Part shown: positions 42,816 through 51,797 of the stretch, piece by piece
Layout of the letters: the number at the start of each line of letters is the position of its first letter
How positions within the stretch are numbered: position 1 is the stretch's first letter
NCBI GenBank assembly: GCA_003612405.1
Contig: RAYR01000012.1
Coordinates: 114,398 to 178,397 of the forward strand
Source: a bacterium 0.1xD8-71
GTDB taxonomy: Bacteria; Bacillota; Clostridia; Lachnospirales; Lachnospiraceae
Length of the DNA: 64,000 bases
Direction: 5' to 3'
The notes under the pieces: model-generated
Seen by the model: the letters and a program-made list of their open reading frames with translations, nothing else
Database searches by the model: none
What the model was told of the DNA's origin: nothing
Made by a program: the position numbers and the translations under genes

Positions 42816-43928
42816 ATGGGATATGATATCCATGCAGAAAAGGGTTGGGTACACAGGGGAAATCTCTATCGTTTCAAACAGCTTATGAGAAGAGCGGCTC
42901 AGGGAGACCGTATGACAATGGCTTTTTTAGGAGGCTCTATCACCCAGGGATCCGTGTCCACACAGTATACAAATTGTTATGCCTATCTGGTGTTTGACTG
43001 GTTTGTGAAGCGTTTTCCCAGGACGGCTTTTACCTATATCAATGCCGGTGTGGGCGGCACCACTTCCCAGTTTGGGGCGGCAAGATTGGAAGAAGATGTG
43101 TTGCTATACAAGCCGGACTTTGTGAGCATAGAATTTTCAGTCAATGATGATAATACGGATTTTTACCAGGAGACATATGAAGGGCTTGTGCGCAGGGTTT
43201 ATGGCAATATCTGCGAACCGGCAGTACTGCTGATCCACAATATCTGCTATGATACAGGCGTGAGTGCAGAGGAGAAACATCGGGAAATCGGGGCACACTA
43301 TGACCTGCCCAGCGTCAGTATGAGGACTACAATTTATCCGGAGGTGGTTTCCGGTGTTATAGATAACCGTCAGATTACGCCAGACGACCTGCATCCGAAT
43401 ACGGACGGTCATGCACTTTTGGCGGAAGTAATTACAGATTTTCTGGATAAGGTCTATATACAGATGCAGGAAGAGGAACAGCCAGCAGGGATGCCGAAGC
43501 CTCTTACAGCTAATGCCTATGAACACGCCAGACGCTGTCAGAATCATAACAGCATGCCCGTCTGCAAAGGATTTACAGCAGATAATGTCTTTAAGAAATA
43601 TGTGAATGACATGTTTCGATGTGGGTATACAGCTTCTGAGAAGGGAGCCAGTATTGCTTTTGAGGTGGAGGGGACAGAGATTGCGGTGCAATATCGAAAG
43701 TCAGTGAAGCTTCCTGCACCGGTGGCTGTGGCTGTGGTGGACGGTGATGAGGAACACGCGGTTACCCTGGATGCCAACTTTGATGAGACCTGGGGAGATT
43801 GTCTTTATATCAGTACGCTGGCCCATCATATATCCGCGGGCAGGCATACAGTAGAGGTACGTGTGACTGAGACACACGAAAACGATGCGGTGCCTTTTTA
43901 TCTGGTATCCGTAATTGTGTCTGCGTAA
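42816..43928 (+). CDS. SGNH/GDSL-family hydrolase (probable carbohydrate esterase)
   Basis: A 370-residue esterase of the SGNH superfamily. The nucleophile serine is in AFLGGSITQG (about residue 41), the block III Asn in SVNDD and the Asp/His pair in TPDDLHPNTDGHALL. The C-terminal 120 residues form a beta-rich extra domain. It has no signal peptide, so it likely removes acetyl groups from oligosaccharides taken into the cell. It begins behind GGAGGAA and is directly followed by the GH1-ManA gene, so both act on one substrate class by inference. Confidence 0.85.
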   Translation: MGYDIHAEKGWVHRGNLYRFKQLMRRAAQGDRMTMAFLGGSITQGSVSTQYTNCYAYLVFDWFVKRFPRTAFTYINAGVGGTTSQFGAARLEEDVLLYKPDFVSIEFSVNDDNTDFYQETYEGLVRRVYGNICEPAVLLIHNICYDTGVSAEEKHREIGAHYDLPSVSMRTTIYPEVVSGVIDNRQITPDDLHPNTDGHALLAEVITDFLDKVYIQMQEEEQPAGMPKPLTANAYEHARRCQNHNSMPVCKGFTADNVFKKYVNDMFRCGYTASEKGASIAFEVEGTEIAVQYRKSVKLPAPVAVAVVDGDEEHAVTLDANFDETWGDCLYISTLAHHISAGRHTVEVRVTETHENDAVPFYLVSVIVSA

Positions 43929-43953
43929 TTAAGTTTACTTGAGAAAGGATGGG

Positions 43954-46263
43954 ATGCAGATGTTTCGAGAGGATTTTGTATGGGGAGTTGCCAGCAGTGC
44001 CTATCAGGTGGAAGGCCGTGATCCGGAGGACGGCGCAGGCAAAATGATATGGGATACTTTTACCGAAGAGGGAGGAATTCAGGATGGCACGGATGCAGCA
44101 ACAGCGTGTGATCATATACACCGCTATAAAGAGGATTATAAACTGATGCGCCTTCTGGGAGTGAAGGCATACCGCTTTTCGGTTAACTGGGCAAGACTCA
44201 TGCCTGAGGGGACGGGAAGGGTCAATGAAAAGGCAGTGACGTTGTACCGGGATATGATTCTGGACATGAAAAGAAACGGTATAACACCATACCTGACCAT
44301 GTACCACTGGGAGCTGCCGCAGGCCTTGCAGGACAGGGGCGGCTGGCTCAACGAAGACATAATCGGCTGGTTTGGAGAGTATGCGAAAGTAATCGCGGAG
44401 AATTTCTCAGATATCTGTGAATATTTTATCACACTCAATGAACCCCAGTGCTTTGTTGGACTTGGACATCTGCATGGTGTCAATGCACCGGGTAAAAAGT
44501 TAAGTTACAAGGAGACTTTCCAGATTACCCATAATGCGCTGCGGGCTCATGGACAGGCAGTTATTAATCTTCGCAAATATGCGTCCCATCCCATTCAGGT
44601 TGGCTATGCACCGACCTGCGGTATGGCTTATCCGGCAAGTGACCGTCCGGAAGATATCGAGGCGGCCAGACAGGTATTGTTTTCATTCTATAATCCGATG
44701 GATAACTGGACCTGGAATGTGGCGTGGTTTTCCGATCCGGTGTTTTTGGGAAAATATCCGGAAGAAGGTCTGGTAAAATTCAAAGAATATCTGCCGGTGA
44801 TAACAAAAGAGGATATGGCATTAATTTCACAGCCGTTGGATTTTATGGGGCAGAATATTTATAATGGTTATATGATCCGTGCAGGCAGGAACGGGGAGCC
44901 GGAGTTTGTGGACAGACCGGCAGGATTTCCGAAAACAGCGGCAGGTTGGCCGGTGACGCCGCAGTGTTTTTACTGGGGTGTGAAATTTCTTTATGAGAGG
45001 TATAAACTGCCTCTCTATATCACGGAAAACGGTATGTCCTGTCATGATATCGTATCGAAGGACGGGAGAGTACACGATCCCAACCGGATTACATTTCTGG
45101 ATCGGTATCTGTCTGCGCTGCAGCAGGCAAATGATGAGGGAGTCGATGTAAGAGGGTATTTCCTGTGGACTTTTTGTGATAACTTTGAATGGAATAAAGG
45201 ATATACTGAACGGTTTGGCATTGTGTATGTAGATTTTAAGACCCAGAAACGAATTGCAAAAGATTCGGCTTACTGGTATCAAAAAGTAATGGAGACGAAT
45301 GGCGCTATGTTATCAATCAATGAGAAAGAAAAACCAGTTTTGTATCTAAACCCTGTATTTAAACAGATGATCTGGGGCGGCAGCCGCCTGGGAAGTGACT
45401 GGCCTTATCAGATTCCGGGAGATAATACTGGGGAGTGCTGGGCAGTCAGTGCTCATCCTAATGGGGATTGTACCGTGAAAGAAGGCATCTATGAGGGATG
45501 CACCTTATCTGAACTGTGGGAAAACCATCCGGAACTTTTTGGAAAGACAGGGTACGACAGATTCCCGCTCCTGACAAAGATTATTGATGCGAAAACGGAT
45601 CTCAGTATACAGGTTCACCCGGATGATGCCTATGCGAAGGTACATGAGAATGGTTCCTTTGGAAAGACAGAGTGCTGGTACATTCTGGATTGTGATGAGG
45701 ATTCTTCTCTGGTCATCGGACATCATGCCAAGGACAGGCAGGAATTGAGTGATATGATTCAGCAGGGCAGATGGGAGGAGTTTATCCGGGAGATCCCGGT
45801 GAAGACGGGTGACTTTATCCAGATAGATCCCGGCACTGTACACGCCATCAAAGGTGGTATTATGCTCCTGGAGACCCAGCAGAACAGCGATATCACCTAC
45901 CGTGTCTATGATTATGACAGATTGACCGACGGTAAGCCCAGACAGCTTCATGTGGACCAGAGCATTGATGTGATCACCGTGCCGGCCAAGTCTACGGCAG
46001 AAAGTGTGATGCATGCGCAGGATCTGCCCCAAAATCAGATGAATCTGTTGATTTCCTGTGATTATTATAAAGTCTGGAAACTGGATGTGACAGATCAGGT
46101 TACTTTTGAACAGGAATATCCTTTCCTGATTATGAGTGTGACAGAAGGAGAGGGCTTGATGAATGGACAGATGATTCAGAAAGGGGATCACTTTATTCTG
46201 CCCTGCGGTTATGGCATGGTGGAATTACAGGGAGAGATGCAGATGATAGTGTCTTCTGTCTGA
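43954..46263 (+). CDS. GH1 glycosidase fused to class I mannose-6-phosphate isomerase
   Basis: A bifunctional enzyme of about 769 residues. Residues 1-450 are a GH1 beta-glycosidase: acid/base Glu in TLNEPQCF (about residue 163) and nucleophile Glu in YITENGMS (about residue 358). Residues about 455-769 are a type I mannose-6-phosphate isomerase: LSIQVHPDD (metal Gln and His, about residue 553), FGKTECWYI and GTVHAI. Each half keeps its catalytic residues and no stop or shift separates them. The first in-frame start is TTG 43939; ATG 43954 after AAAGGA is preferred, ATG 43960 is an alternative. Substrate is unknown; GH1 includes beta-glucosidases and beta-mannosidases, and the isomerase suggests mannose. 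Confidence 0.9.
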   Translation: MQMFREDFVWGVASSAYQVEGRDPEDGAGKMIWDTFTEEGGIQDGTDAATACDHIHRYKEDYKLMRLLGVKAYRFSVNWARLMPEGTGRVNEKAVTLYRDMILDMKRNGITPYLTMYHWELPQALQDRGGWLNEDIIGWFGEYAKVIAENFSDICEYFITLNEPQCFVGLGHLHGVNAPGKKLSYKETFQITHNALRAHGQAVINLRKYASHPIQVGYAPTCGMAYPASDRPEDIEAARQVLFSFYNPMDNWTWNVAWFSDPVFLGKYPEEGLVKFKEYLPVITKEDMALISQPLDFMGQNIYNGYMIRAGRNGEPEFVDRPAGFPKTAAGWPVTPQCFYWGVKFLYERYKLPLYITENGMSCHDIVSKDGRVHDPNRITFLDRYLSALQQANDEGVDVRGYFLWTFCDNFEWNKGYTERFGIVYVDFKTQKRIAKDSAYWYQKVMETNGAMLSINEKEKPVLYLNPVFKQMIWGGSRLGSDWPYQIPGDNTGECWAVSAHPNGDCTVKEGIYEGCTLSELWENHPELFGKTGYDRFPLLTKIIDAKTDLSIQVHPDDAYAKVHENGSFGKTECWYILDCDEDSSLVIGHHAKDRQELSDMIQQGRWEEFIREIPVKTGDFIQIDPGTVHAIKGGIMLLETQQNSDITYRVYDYDRLTDGKPRQLHVDQSIDVITVPAKSTAESVMHAQDLPQNQMNLLISCDYYKVWKLDVTDQVTFEQEYPFLIMSVTEGEGLMNGQMIQKGDHFILPCGYGMVELQGEMQMIVSSV

Positions 46264-46276
46264 GGGTGACAAAGTA

Positions 46277-46714
46277 TCATTCTTTTGCAGTATTAAGAAT
46301 CGTAAACTGGTGATCGTACAGGAGTTCATTGATTTCCAGAATGGATTTGTTCTTCTGTAGAGCGAATAAGATCAGGGCGTCCCGTTTATTTCTTGCATAC
46401 AACTCCTGGTTACCGGATAGTTTCAGCATTTTCTGCGTTTCATAATCGGAAAGGCCAAGACCAAACGCCAGAGCAATCAGTTTGTCTCTGGAGGGTATCT
46501 TCTCGCCGGCGAATATTTTGTATACATAAGCCCGGCTGAGCAGAGAACCACGTATTACGTCGGCCTTTCTGATTTTCTTTTGCAGTAACAGTGTATTTAA
46601 ATATTCTGACAGGGATGCTGTAAGCATATGATTACTGTTGGCGGACAGATAATCGTCAATATCTGTGGCGGATTTGATTTCATGTGTTAATTCTTCGGTA
46701 GTTTTCTGATTCAT
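46277..46714 (-). CDS. Helix-turn-helix regulator, divergent to the Ser/Thr kinase
   Basis: A 145-residue DNA-binding protein with a helix-turn-helix of XRE-like type (about residues 35-85: KKIRKADVIRGSLLSRAYVYKIFAG and IPSRDKLIALAFGLGLS). Start ATG 46714 is chosen over 46753 because the predicted transcription start (near 46738) lies after 46753 and GGGGAG precedes 46714. It faces a Ser/Thr kinase gene across 197 bases. It may report to or be controlled by that kinase; this is inference from position. Confidence 0.75.
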   Translation of the reverse strand: MNQKTTEELTHEIKSATDIDDYLSANSNHMLTASLSEYLNTLLLQKKIRKADVIRGSLLSRAYVYKIFAGEKIPSRDKLIALAFGLGLSDYETQKMLKLSGNQELYARNKRDALILFALQKNKSILEINELLYDHQFTILNTAKE

Positions 46715-46744
46715 ATTGCGATTTCTCCCCTGTTTTCTTTGATT

Positions 46745-46773
46745 ATTATACATAATTATTCTTTTTGTGACAA
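46745..46773 (-). promoter_or_regulatory. Sigma-A promoter of the HTH gene
   Basis: On the minus strand, TTGTCA (46768-46773), 17 bases, TATAAT (46745-46750). Confidence 0.7.
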
Positions 46774-46883
46774 GCCGGGACAGAAATTACCCAAAAGTCT
46801 CCTGGTAGTAGACATATATAAGATTTGTTTTCTGTAAAATGAATGATGGAAGTCAATACCGGACTTCTTTTTTTCATTTGATT

Positions 46884-46892
46884 TGTTATAAT
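46884..46892 (+). promoter_or_regulatory. Extended -10 promoter of the Ser/Thr kinase gene
   Basis: TGTTATAAT (46884-46892) is an extended -10 element with a poor -35. It places the start near 46899 and rules out the long frame beginning at 46839. Confidence 0.5.
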
Positions 46893-46910
46893 AAAGCATA
46901 TGTGATAAGG

Positions 46911-48401
46911 ATGGATATTACGGTGATGAAATATCAAGAGATTGCAGTGCTCAAACAGAGTGAAAAAGGCAAGGTGTCCCTGGTACGAAAGCAGGAAGAA
47001 GCGCATATTTATATTAAAAAAGTATTGTTTGGACAGTATCCGATTTATGAAATGCTGAGGGAATGTCAGCATCCCTGTCTGCCCAAAGTATATGAAGTAA
47101 CCATAGAGGAAGGTACAACCACCGTCATAGAAGAGTATATAGACGGTAAGGCGCCTGATCGCACTACATTCTCAGAAAAGCAGTTTTTATCTGTAGTAAA
47201 AGACCTGTGCAGTGTATTGGAGTATTTGCACGGCAAAGGCATCATTCACCGGGATATCAAGCCTTCCAACCTTATATTAGCCGATGACGGACATATCCGT
47301 CTGATCGATTTTGATGCGGCCCGTTCTCCCAAAGACGGCCTGGAACAGGACACGAGACTGTTGGGCACCAGGGGTTATGCGGCGCCTGAACAATATGGAT
47401 TTGCCCAGACCGATGAGCGCACGGATATTTATTCCCTCGGCGTTACCTTAGAGCAGTTTCTGGGGGAAAAATTTCAGAAATCATTGTATAAAAAGATTCT
47501 TCGCAAGTGCCGGGATTTAGATCCCCGGGAACGCTATCAGACAGTCAGGGAAGTGGAGGCGGCTTTTTTCCACAGGAAACAGAAAAGGGAGTTGGCCTGT
47601 GTGGCAATCGTTGCTTTATGTATCCTGTCTGGATTGGTGTTATATCAGTTCAATGCTCATGACAGCGGACAGGAAGACAATGCAGAACTGCCGGTATTGC
47701 CGGTACCGGCGAATCCGCACTGGGATGGAGAGACGGGGATTATGGTATGGGATAATGTACCGGAATCAGGGTATGAGGATGAGGTACAGTATGATTGGCG
47801 GTTGTACAGAAAAGATACACCTGTGGCACCCGAACCGGGAGAGGAAGGATGGTACGCGGCGGGAGACATGCGGGGAGATAATGTGGAAGATGATTTGTTT
47901 GATATGAATTTCGGAGAGTTTTTTGAAGAAAACGGATATTATTATGTAGCGGTAGCATCCACAGGAGATGGGATCCGCTATGCGGACAGTCCTTTTGTGG
48001 TATCAGATGCCTTTGCTTACACGGGAGAAGATGCGCCGGCTTTGCCTGCACCTACAGATCTGGCCTGGAGAATGGTGGAGCAGGTGGATGATACGGGGAG
48101 GTCGCAGAGAGTTTTTTATGCTACCTGGAGCAATCTTGATGCATATGAAGATACCGACAGCTTTGACGTATGGGTATATGATAAAGACGGCAATTATGTG
48201 ATGAATAATATCTGGACTAAAGAAAGTGTTCTGTACTGGGGTATGAATGGTATCCGTATCCGGAAAGAATTTCTGTCGGAACAGGACGGCGGCTACCGCT
48301 TTACGGTGCGTGCGCTGACTTCCAGGCCCAATGAATTTAAGTGCAGTCCCATGCCGGATCCGGTTCCGGAAGAATATTATAGTCCATGGTATTGGAATTA
48401 A
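46911..48401 (+). CDS. Membrane Ser/Thr protein kinase with extracellular domain
   Basis: A protein kinase of the Hanks type. The kinase domain (about residues 1-225) has invariant Lys in YIKKVLFG, the catalytic loop IIHRDIKPSN, LIDFDAARS (Asp-Phe-Asp where DFG is usual) and GTRGYAAPEQ. One transmembrane helix follows at about residues 229-247 (VAIVALCILSGLVLYQF), then about 240 outside residues with repeated WD/YD-rich segments. Start is uncertain (ATG 46911 or 46926); neither has a good ribosome binding site. It lies next to an HTH gene and a papain-like gene. Confidence 0.88.
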   Translation: MDITVMKYQEIAVLKQSEKGKVSLVRKQEEAHIYIKKVLFGQYPIYEMLRECQHPCLPKVYEVTIEEGTTTVIEEYIDGKAPDRTTFSEKQFLSVVKDLCSVLEYLHGKGIIHRDIKPSNLILADDGHIRLIDFDAARSPKDGLEQDTRLLGTRGYAAPEQYGFAQTDERTDIYSLGVTLEQFLGEKFQKSLYKKILRKCRDLDPRERYQTVREVEAAFFHRKQKRELACVAIVALCILSGLVLYQFNAHDSGQEDNAELPVLPVPANPHWDGETGIMVWDNVPESGYEDEVQYDWRLYRKDTPVAPEPGEEGWYAAGDMRGDNVEDDLFDMNFGEFFEENGYYYVAVASTGDGIRYADSPFVVSDAFAYTGEDAPALPAPTDLAWRMVEQVDDTGRSQRVFYATWSNLDAYEDTDSFDVWVYDKDGNYVMNNIWTKESVLYWGMNGIRIRKEFLSEQDGGYRFTVRALTSRPNEFKCSPMPDPVPEEYYSPWYWN

Positions 48402-48428
48402 TCCCAAAATTTAAAAGGAGATTACGGC

Positions 48429-49142
48429 GTGTTCTTGGCTTCTTTTATTCCCAGACATATCAACAACAAGACAGTTATCGGGGCATATCGGCTCTTGGCA
48501 GGGATTAAGGTGCCGCGTCCTGTCAGAGAGAAGAATTATGTGCATAATCTGGAATATTTAGCGAAAATGAATCCGGAAATCTGGAAAAATCCTCTGGTCT
48601 GTATCGAGAATCAGATGCAATGGGAGGATATCTGGTTTGGTGCGGGACGGCATCATAATATGAGCTATTCCGGATGTGAGATTATTGCGGCGTTTAATGC
48701 GCAGAAAAGATTAAAGGGTTTGGGAACGCCGGAGGAAATGGCGGACCTGATCCGTCATTTTGAGACGGATGGAGCGGCATTGTGGGGAGAATTTGGAACG
48801 TCTCTCTGGGCAGTGGTCAGATACTTAAAAAAAAGCGGTTTTGATGTCCTGTTGTCCTATGGCGACAGAGATACCCTGGAAGTAATCGAGCAGGAGAGTC
48901 TGGTGATGATTGCCACGGTGTATAATGACGGGCAGGATATTACCAGACAGATTCATACTGTGTGTATTACCAGGGAATCCGGTCATGGTTATGTGCTTCA
49001 TAATGCATATTTTCGGAATAAAGAAGGACGATATACGGCGAGCCACGTTTATGACACGCTGCGGGAAGCGATTGCACATATCTCGAGATATGAGACAAAG
49101 CTAATCTGTCTGCTGGGCATCGGGAAAAGAAAGCAGGCGTGA
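48429..49142 (+). CDS. Papain-like (C39-type) cysteine peptidase candidate
   Basis: A 237-residue cytoplasmic protein of unclear function. A possible catalytic Cys lies in NMSYSGCEIIAAF (about residue 83) followed by a helix, a His in RQIHTVCIT (about residue 179) and an Asn in VLHNAYF (about residue 195), the order of a papain-like triad as in C39 peptidases. This assignment is tentative. GTG 48429, with AAAAGGAG upstream, is the start. It is 27 bases after the kinase gene and likely in one transcript with it. Confidence 0.45.
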   Translation: MFLASFIPRHINNKTVIGAYRLLAGIKVPRPVREKNYVHNLEYLAKMNPEIWKNPLVCIENQMQWEDIWFGAGRHHNMSYSGCEIIAAFNAQKRLKGLGTPEEMADLIRHFETDGAALWGEFGTSLWAVVRYLKKSGFDVLLSYGDRDTLEVIEQESLVMIATVYNDGQDITRQIHTVCITRESGHGYVLHNAYFRNKEGRYTASHVYDTLREAIAHISRYETKLICLLGIGKRKQA

Positions 49143-49153
49143 TAAGAAGCTGG

Positions 49154-50515
49154 TTATTTCTCAAACCCGTGTACCCAGTCCGCCTTCAGGAAGTAGATGA
49201 GAAATACAATGGAACTCAGACTCCAGGTCAGAGGATAGGCCCAGAAAATCATTTTGATCTGTGGGATAAAATGTAAAATAACGGTGATATAGCTGACCCT
49301 GACAATACACCAGAAACAGAGCATGGTAAACATGGGTACGGCAGCTTTGCCGGCGCCTCGTAAGATACCCGCAATACAGTGGGAGAAGGAGAGCAGGAAA
49401 TAAAAAAGCGTCGTTATTCTGGCATGGGTGGTGCCGTAGGCGATGACTTCCGGGGTGCGGTTGAAGGCGGCAATCAGGGTGGGAATCATAAAGTAAATAA
49501 AGATACCCACAAGTTCCGCCATTGTGACAGAACACAGGATACCGAACCGGGCACCCTTTTTGGCTCGGTCATATTGTCTGGCACCCAGATTCTGGCTGAT
49601 AAAGGTGGTGAGCGCCATGGCAAAACAGGTGATGGGAAGGAAGCCAAAGCCCTCTATCTTGGAATAGGCGCCACTCCCGGCAACCGCCATTTTGCCAAAT
49701 TTGTTGATGTTAGACTGTACCACTACATTGGCCAGAGCAATGATGGAATTCTGGAACCCCGCCGGCAGACCGTTTGCAATAATCTGTTGTAACATCGGCA
49801 GGTCAAAGCGGATATCTTTCAAATAGACCCGGTATTCCTCCGGACTCTTATACATGAGGCGGAAGAGACATAAAAAGGCACTGAAAAACTGGGCAAGAAT
49901 TGTGGCAACAGCGGCGGAGCCCACACCCATTCCCAATATGGCCACAAACAAAAGATCCAGAAGAACATTGATGACGGACGATACCACCAGATAAATTAAC
50001 GGGTGGCGGCTGTCTCCGATGGATTGCAGAATTCCCACAAAGACGTTGTACATGACAAAGGATAAAGACCCCCAAAAATAGATTCTGAAATAGACAGTGG
50101 ATTCCGGAAGTACATCTGCCGGTGTTCCCATCCATATGAGAATACGGGAAGTGAGGAGTGTCCCGAATATAGTCAGGAAAATGCCGGCGGCAAGACCGAA
50201 GGCCACTGTCGTATGTACTGCCTTTTTCACTTCTTTAAAATCTCTGGCACCGAAATATTTGGCAATCACCACACCAGCGCCCACGGAAATACCTTGAAAA
50301 AAGCCAACCATAAGAAAAATCAGATTGCCGGAGGAGGAAACTGCGGCAAGCGCATTGCTTCCAAGAAAATTCCCTACAATCAGGGAATCGGCAGTATTAT
50401 ATAGTTGCTGGAAAAGATTTCCCACAAAAAGCGGGAAAGCAAAAGCGACAAGTTGTTTCCAGATACAGCCTTCTGTCAGGGTGGTGGTTCTGATTGTGTT
50501 GTGATTAGTGGTCAT
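49154..50515 (-). CDS. MATE-family multidrug/toxin exporter
   Basis: Membrane antiporter of about 453 residues with 12 hydrophobic segments in two halves. Typical N-terminal MATE sequence is visible (LPLFVGNLFQQLYNTADSL and VGNFLGSNALAAV). ATG 50515 is preferred to ATG 50635: GGAG lies 9 bases upstream, and the extra 40 residues have no family-like content. Converges with the papain-like gene. Substrate unknown. Confidence 0.9.
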   Translation of the reverse strand: MTTNHNTIRTTTLTEGCIWKQLVAFAFPLFVGNLFQQLYNTADSLIVGNFLGSNALAAVSSSGNLIFLMVGFFQGISVGAGVVIAKYFGARDFKEVKKAVHTTVAFGLAAGIFLTIFGTLLTSRILIWMGTPADVLPESTVYFRIYFWGSLSFVMYNVFVGILQSIGDSRHPLIYLVVSSVINVLLDLLFVAILGMGVGSAAVATILAQFFSAFLCLFRLMYKSPEEYRVYLKDIRFDLPMLQQIIANGLPAGFQNSIIALANVVVQSNINKFGKMAVAGSGAYSKIEGFGFLPITCFAMALTTFISQNLGARQYDRAKKGARFGILCSVTMAELVGIFIYFMIPTLIAAFNRTPEVIAYGTTHARITTLFYFLLSFSHCIAGILRGAGKAAVPMFTMLCFWCIVRVSYITVILHFIPQIKMIFWAYPLTWSLSSIVFLIYFLKADWVHGFEK

Positions 50516-50691
50516 GTTTGTTATCTCCGGTGGATAAATAATATTCTTAAATACATTATAACATGGGTTTATAAAAAGAACAGAGGCAGATACATGAAGC
50601 AGGAAAGAATTCCTGCGGCAGGGAATAGCTTTCAAAATGTTATTATGCTATATTAAATGTCGTGGTATGATAGCATAGAGAGTGTGGAAAA

Positions 50692-50826
50692 TTATCCGCC
50701 CAATCTGTGAAGCTTCCATACAAACAGTAGATTGCCCAGAATCAACGCTGCCAGAACAGCCAACTGTCCAGAGGTCACGATGAGGGAGATTCTTTTCTGG
50801 TAATTGATCCTGTTATATGATAGCAT
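50692..50826 (-). CDS. Putative small membrane peptide, 44 aa, possibly the 3-prime part of a frameshifted frame
   Basis: A 44-residue frame MLSYNRINYQKRISLIVTSG has a hydrophobic centre (LAVLAALILGNLLFVW) and a basic tail. It lacks a ribosome binding site. A strong GGAGG with ATG lies about 55 bases upstream on the minus strand, but its frame closes after 11 codons (MRAKTIFLLLV), so a frameshift between the two is likely. Real coding status is uncertain. Confidence 0.35.
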   Translation of the reverse strand: MLSYNRINYQKRISLIVTSGQLAVLAALILGNLLFVWKLHRLGG

Positions 50827-50947
50827 AATATCAATCACACAAGTAACAGGAAAATGGTCTTTGCACGCATAATTTCCTCCTGTAAGTATCCCCCTGCCTT
50901 TATGGGTCAGAGGGGTTCACATTTGAATGAATAGTGGTCTGATCTGC

Positions 50948-51503
50948 TTACTCTGCTACAACAGAAATTCTTTGCTGAATATGGTTTCCGTTTAATGCTT
51001 CATCAACCATAGCAACCGCATAGTCGGCATAACTGATTACACTTTCACCTTTTAGAGTTCAGTGTCAGTTCTTCGCCGCCTAGAATGTATTTGCCGATTT
51101 TTGCTCCGTCTGCCTGAAAATCTCCGGCAGGGCTGATATATGTCCATTTTACATCTGTTCTTGTGCGGAGTTCATCAAGTGCCTTACCCATGTTGATAGC
51201 AAGCGGCTTGTACATTTCCGCGAAGTCTGCCCCGTCCATAACCTGTGCGGTATGTTCCGGGTTTACATACAGGCTGCCTGCGCCGCCTACAACAAGAAGT
51301 CTTGTTTCCTTACCGCTTACAAGGTCGCAAAGATGTTTCAGAGAAGTGCTGTGCTGCGGCAGGGTTTCCGGCGTCCATGCCCCGAAAGCGTCAATTACAG
51401 CATCAAAGCCCTCCAAATCGGCGGCGTTCAAATCAAAAAGGTCTTTCTTAATGACGTTTGTTGCAGCCGACTTGTTTTCACCACGCACAACAGCAGTAAC
51501 ATA
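50948..51503 (-). pseudogene. Decayed NAD(P)H-binding oxidoreductase (YhfK/YwnB-like)
   Basis: A broken member of the NAD(P)-dependent epimerase-like oxidoreductase family. The middle is intact (DAFGAWTPETLPQHS, LLVVGGAGSLYVN, TYISPAGDFQADG). The N-terminal Rossmann GxxGxxG part is absent, replaced by unrelated residues (MSCVALRNHKESFF). At the C-terminus, LNSKR then stop arises from an extra A in a run of four; with three A the frame would read on (LNSKGESVISYADYAVAMVDE) to a stop at 50948-50950. So there is a 5-prime truncation plus a one-base insertion. Confidence 0.75.
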
Positions 51504-51577
51504 TAAACAAAAAAATGATTCTTTATGATTCCTCAATGCTACACAAGACATTTATATATGGGAATAAATTGCAAAAG

Positions 51578-51623
51578 GAAGCTGAATCTGATGTTTAGTG
51601 CAGATGGTCAGCTTCTTTTTTTT
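51578..51623 (+). terminator. Strong intrinsic terminator before the sugar cluster
   Basis: GAAGCTGA (51578-51585) and ATCTG (51586-51590) pair with CAGAT (51601-51605) and TCAGCTTC (51608-51615), then T8. It insulates the LacI-controlled operon. Confidence 0.9.
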
Positions 51624-51712
51624 GCGGCAACAAGACGATTTATTCAATATAAACAAAAAGGAAGAAAAAAATTTGGCACTTATTCAGACTAGACATCTTT
51701 CATAAAAACATA

Positions 51713-51749
51713 TATTCTAACGTTAGAATAAAAATTATAACGTTAGAAT
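51713..51749. promoter_or_regulatory. Two LacI-type operators of the sugar cluster
   Basis: TATTCTAACGTTAGAATA (51713-51730) is a perfect 18-bp palindrome with a central CG, as LacI-family operators have. ATTATAACGTTAGAAT (51734-51749) is a second, imperfect copy with centres 20 bases apart. They overlap the -35 region of the deoC promoter. The LacI-type gene at 57521 is the likely binder. Confidence 0.75.
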
Positions 51750-51764
51750 TTTTAAAATTATAAT
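51735..51764 (+). promoter_or_regulatory. Promoter of the LacI-regulated sugar cluster
   Basis: TATAAT (51759-51764) is preceded by TTATAA (51735-51740) at 18 bases, inside the second operator. Confidence 0.55.
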
Positions 51765-51797
51765 ACATTTAAAAAGAAAGGAGAAAGTTATCAGACA

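Noticed and set aside
46839..46910. Longer N-terminus of the Ser/Thr kinase
   Set aside because: It begins upstream of the predicted -10 element and has no kinase-like content.
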